Below, piece by piece: positions 62,329 through 64,000 of a stretch of DNA of 64,000 nt (position 1 is the first letter of the stretch; every line of letters starts with the position of its first letter). Position numbers and translations under genes: made by a program. A model generated the notes under the pieces. That model was not told the origin of the DNA. It did not search any database and saw only the letters and a list, made by a program, of their open reading frames with translations. The DNA is from Ciona intestinalis (Eukaryota; Chordata; Ascidiacea; Phlebobranchia; Cionidae): contig NC_020166.2 in the NCBI RefSeq assembly GCF_000224145.3, positions 2,154,319 through 2,218,318 of the forward strand, written 5' to 3'.

Positions 62329-63312
62329 TTAAATGCCATTACAGATAAAATTGCACATGTAAATTGCCTCTTGAACTAAATGCGGTGATTTTGGATGAAA
62401 ATCGCCAAGCGGCCAAACGCTGGATAAATCCCATAAATCCAAATAAAAGAAGTTTTTCACGTCTTTAAAAATCTCCCGGGTAAGGAGACCATACCGGTAA
62501 ACAAGCCAACCGTTATCTCTGCCGTAGTTTGTAGTAAGCACTCGATGACTGCGATATATGTAGCGAACGTTTGCTCGTCGTTGGTTGAGCCGTAACATAG
62601 CATCCTTAATTCCCCGCATACGATGAATGAAGAAAGAAGGTTCAAAATATAACATGTGTAATCCCAGGTTTAAAATAATAACCAGCTCGTTCTCACCGGG
62701 CACTATTTCATCTAACATATCACTCACATAAGGTCGGGTGTTCGGTGGGCCTGGGTTTTGTAAAGGCGGCCCATGGGCTCGATAATAGAAACGAATATTC
62801 CCTGATCCTGCAGTTTGGGGTTGTTGCCATATGCGGCCATTTTGTGGCCCTACGGATTGTATGCCTAACGTTCCGGCGATCAAGTAATGGAACTGTCGTG
62901 TGGTTGAATCGCCCAGAAAATATACGTCCTTGTTTTCAAAACACGGTCTAGCCTGAGCTATCGAATTAAGTTTGTTGTCGCAAAACGTGGACTTCCATGC
63001 ACCGTTCAAGAAATATCCGTTTGGTCTTATCAGTGTCTTCCAATTTAAGCTTGTTTTGCAGGAAGGCAACGACGGTATCTCTTTACCTGGACTTACTGTT
63101 ACAGGTAAACCTAAGCCTTGGATAACTTGATTACAACCAAGGTTATGTACAAACTTATTTCTGCATTTTTCGTAGGTTGAATCCAACGGCGATCGGTTCC
63201 AGCTGTACACAACATTGGTTATTTTGGGACATTTTCCCGACGGTGGTTTGACGCAAAACCAAGGTTCCTGGTTGCGTGGGTTGCTGTAGTCGCATATCTC
63301 GTCTGCTGTCAT
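62329..63312 (-). CDS. NXPE-family PC-esterase domain protein
   Basis: One exon encodes 327 residues. The PC-esterase/NXPE family carries a GDSx serine-esterase-like fold; the functions of most animal members are unknown and some act on surface glycans. Visible: NPRNQEPWFCVKPPSGKCPK, GYFLNGAWKSTFCDN, the GDS block VYFLGDSTTRQFHYL near residue 135, and a C-terminal YLDLWDLSSVWPLGDFHPKS carrying the Asp/His pair expected of the catalytic triad. Cys residues are frequent, as in secreted proteins, yet the ATG-initiated frame has no signal peptide or membrane anchor. On the minus strand the ATG sits 1 nt after TTTTAACAG, a good splice acceptor, so an upstream exon exists and may be a 5' UTR exon or an SL leader. 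A sequence near 63541 (CAACAG then GTTAAC) could be the upstream donor but does not extend the frame. Confidence 0.78.
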   Translation of the reverse strand: MTADEICDYSNPRNQEPWFCVKPPSGKCPKITNVVYSWNRSPLDSTYEKCRNKFVHNLGCNQVIQGLGLPVTVSPGKEIPSLPSCKTSLNWKTLIRPNGYFLNGAWKSTFCDNKLNSIAQARPCFENKDVYFLGDSTTRQFHYLIAGTLGIQSVGPQNGRIWQQPQTAGSGNIRFYYRAHGPPLQNPGPPNTRPYVSDMLDEIVPGENELVIILNLGLHMLYFEPSFFIHRMRGIKDAMLRLNQRRANVRYIYRSHRVLTTNYGRDNGWLVYRYGLLTREIFKDVKNFFYLDLWDLSSVWPLGDFHPKSPHLVQEAIYMCNFICNGI

Positions 63313-63721
63313 ACTGTTAAAAGGGTGTGATTATTTAAACTTTCCTATATTCTAAAATAAGGCTAATGTGTGATTGAAATTTGGTGCATAACACATTGAC
63401 CATAACAAGCTAAGTTACAACTGGTGTGACGTAACAGCGCATATTATTACGTAACAATTATGGGCAATTCGTGAAACGTGGCAATTAGGAATATATTATT
63501 ATTGTTGAGATGTAGGTTTTGAAAGAAGAGTAAATGTTAACCTGTTGAAACAGTGTAGAGCATTGGACACCACTTAGCGAAGAAATTTAGTAAAGCGACG
63601 TACGACAGTTTACAAGCCAATATACCCTTCAATTTGCCTACTTCGCAGAAATATTGTACAGAATAATTGATGGTACAAGCATATGCAAAAAGCTTATTGT
63701 TTTTTTTAGATTTCATTCGAT
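63313..63721. promoter_or_regulatory. Divergent region, NXPE-like gene (-) and right-edge gene (+)
   Basis: About 400 bp between divergent starts. TTTTTTTTAG lies 13 nt before the plus-strand ATG, and TTTTAACAG lies at the minus-strand start. Both look like splice or trans-splice acceptors. No coding sequence recognised. Confidence 0.45.
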
Positions 63722-64000
63722 ATGGAAACGTACAGTTGGGTTTTTGTATTCGTGATAATTTGCACAGTAACTAACATCATATACCATAACAGCTTCGAAC
63801 ATTTTGAAGAACGGCGACCATATCCAACTGCAAGACCTAAAATCAAATTTCCTACTATCAATTTTACCAAATATAAACAATTCTTTCCAAAATATTCTCC
63901 ATATTTTGGACTTTCTTATTTATACGTTTATGGCCGACCACGCAGTGAATTTCTGGACAAAGGTTTTGAACAGGAACTTGAAGATTGGCGAGTTTTTTTT
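63722..64000 (+). CDS. 5' part of a putative type II membrane or secreted protein, cut by window edge
   Basis: An open frame from ATG runs 93 codons to the end of the window without a stop. It starts METYSWVFVFVIICTVTNII, a hydrophobic segment after a short N terminus, as in a signal anchor. The chain continues HFEERRPYPTARPKIKFP with a glycosylation sequon NFT, then YVYGRPRSEFLDKGFEQELE. This layout fits a Golgi type II enzyme or a secreted protein, perhaps another carbohydrate-linked product like its divergent neighbour, but I do not recognise the family. The preceding TTTTTTTTAG supports the start. Confidence 0.55.
   Translation, partial: METYSWVFVFVIICTVTNIIYHNSFEHFEERRPYPTARPKIKFPTINFTKYKQFFPKYSPYFGLSYLYVYGRPRSEFLDKGFEQELEDWRVFF

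Overview
The window looks like a piece of a tunicate nuclear genome, most likely Ciona. It has compact, intron-rich chordate genes with short AT-rich GT-AG introns, single-copy orthologues of vertebrate genes that are clearly diverged, and many short dispersed repeats. There is no sign of bacterial or organellar DNA. An assembly gap of 125 N lies at 35602-35726. All gene models were built by eye from splice consensus, reading frame and remembered protein families. Every model I could complete sums to a multiple of three, which supports the exon joins, but no alignment or transcript was available.

Layout: a partial ABT1 (+) and an ankyrin-repeat/C2-like protein (+) face the 3' end of TAF1C (-). 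TAF1C is followed upstream by CENPN (-) and ATG13 (-), a three-gene same-strand run. ATG13 is divergent from an extended MRPL57-like gene (+), which converges tail to tail on TARS1 (-). TARS1 covers about 10 kb; a weak plus-strand exon island and the N gap lie inside its introns. A 2.1 kb gene-poor stretch follows, then RPRD2 (-), which is divergent from DCAF8 (+). DCAF8 converges on NTMT1 (-). Two intronless minus-strand genes come next, TMEM201 and WDR48, then an NXPE-family PC-esterase gene (-) divergent from a truncated membrane-anchored protein at the right edge (+).

The genes are mostly housekeeping: ribosome biogenesis (ABT1), RNA polymerase I initiation (TAF1C), kinetochore (CENPN), autophagy initiation (ATG13), mitochondrial translation (MRPL57), tRNA charging (TARS1), Pol II CTD regulation (RPRD2), ubiquitin pathways (DCAF8, WDR48), N-terminal methylation (NTMT1) and the inner nuclear membrane (TMEM201). 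I see no joint pathway; the clustering looks like ordinary compact tunicate gene packing, perhaps with SL trans-splicing or operons.

The repeats fall into at least three families: a tRNA-derived SINE with one nearly full copy and many fragments, a short TA-flanked MITE family with G-rich/C-rich ends, and a hAT-like MITE with an exact 8-bp target duplication. The most interesting coding observations are an N-terminal eEF1B/CysRS-type GST_C-like exon spliced in frame onto threonyl-tRNA synthetase, a perfect 118-bp tandem duplication spanning a TARS1 exon/intron junction, an MRPL57 about twice the human length, a conserved LIR motif in ATG13, and an unrecognised ankyrin/C2-like architecture.
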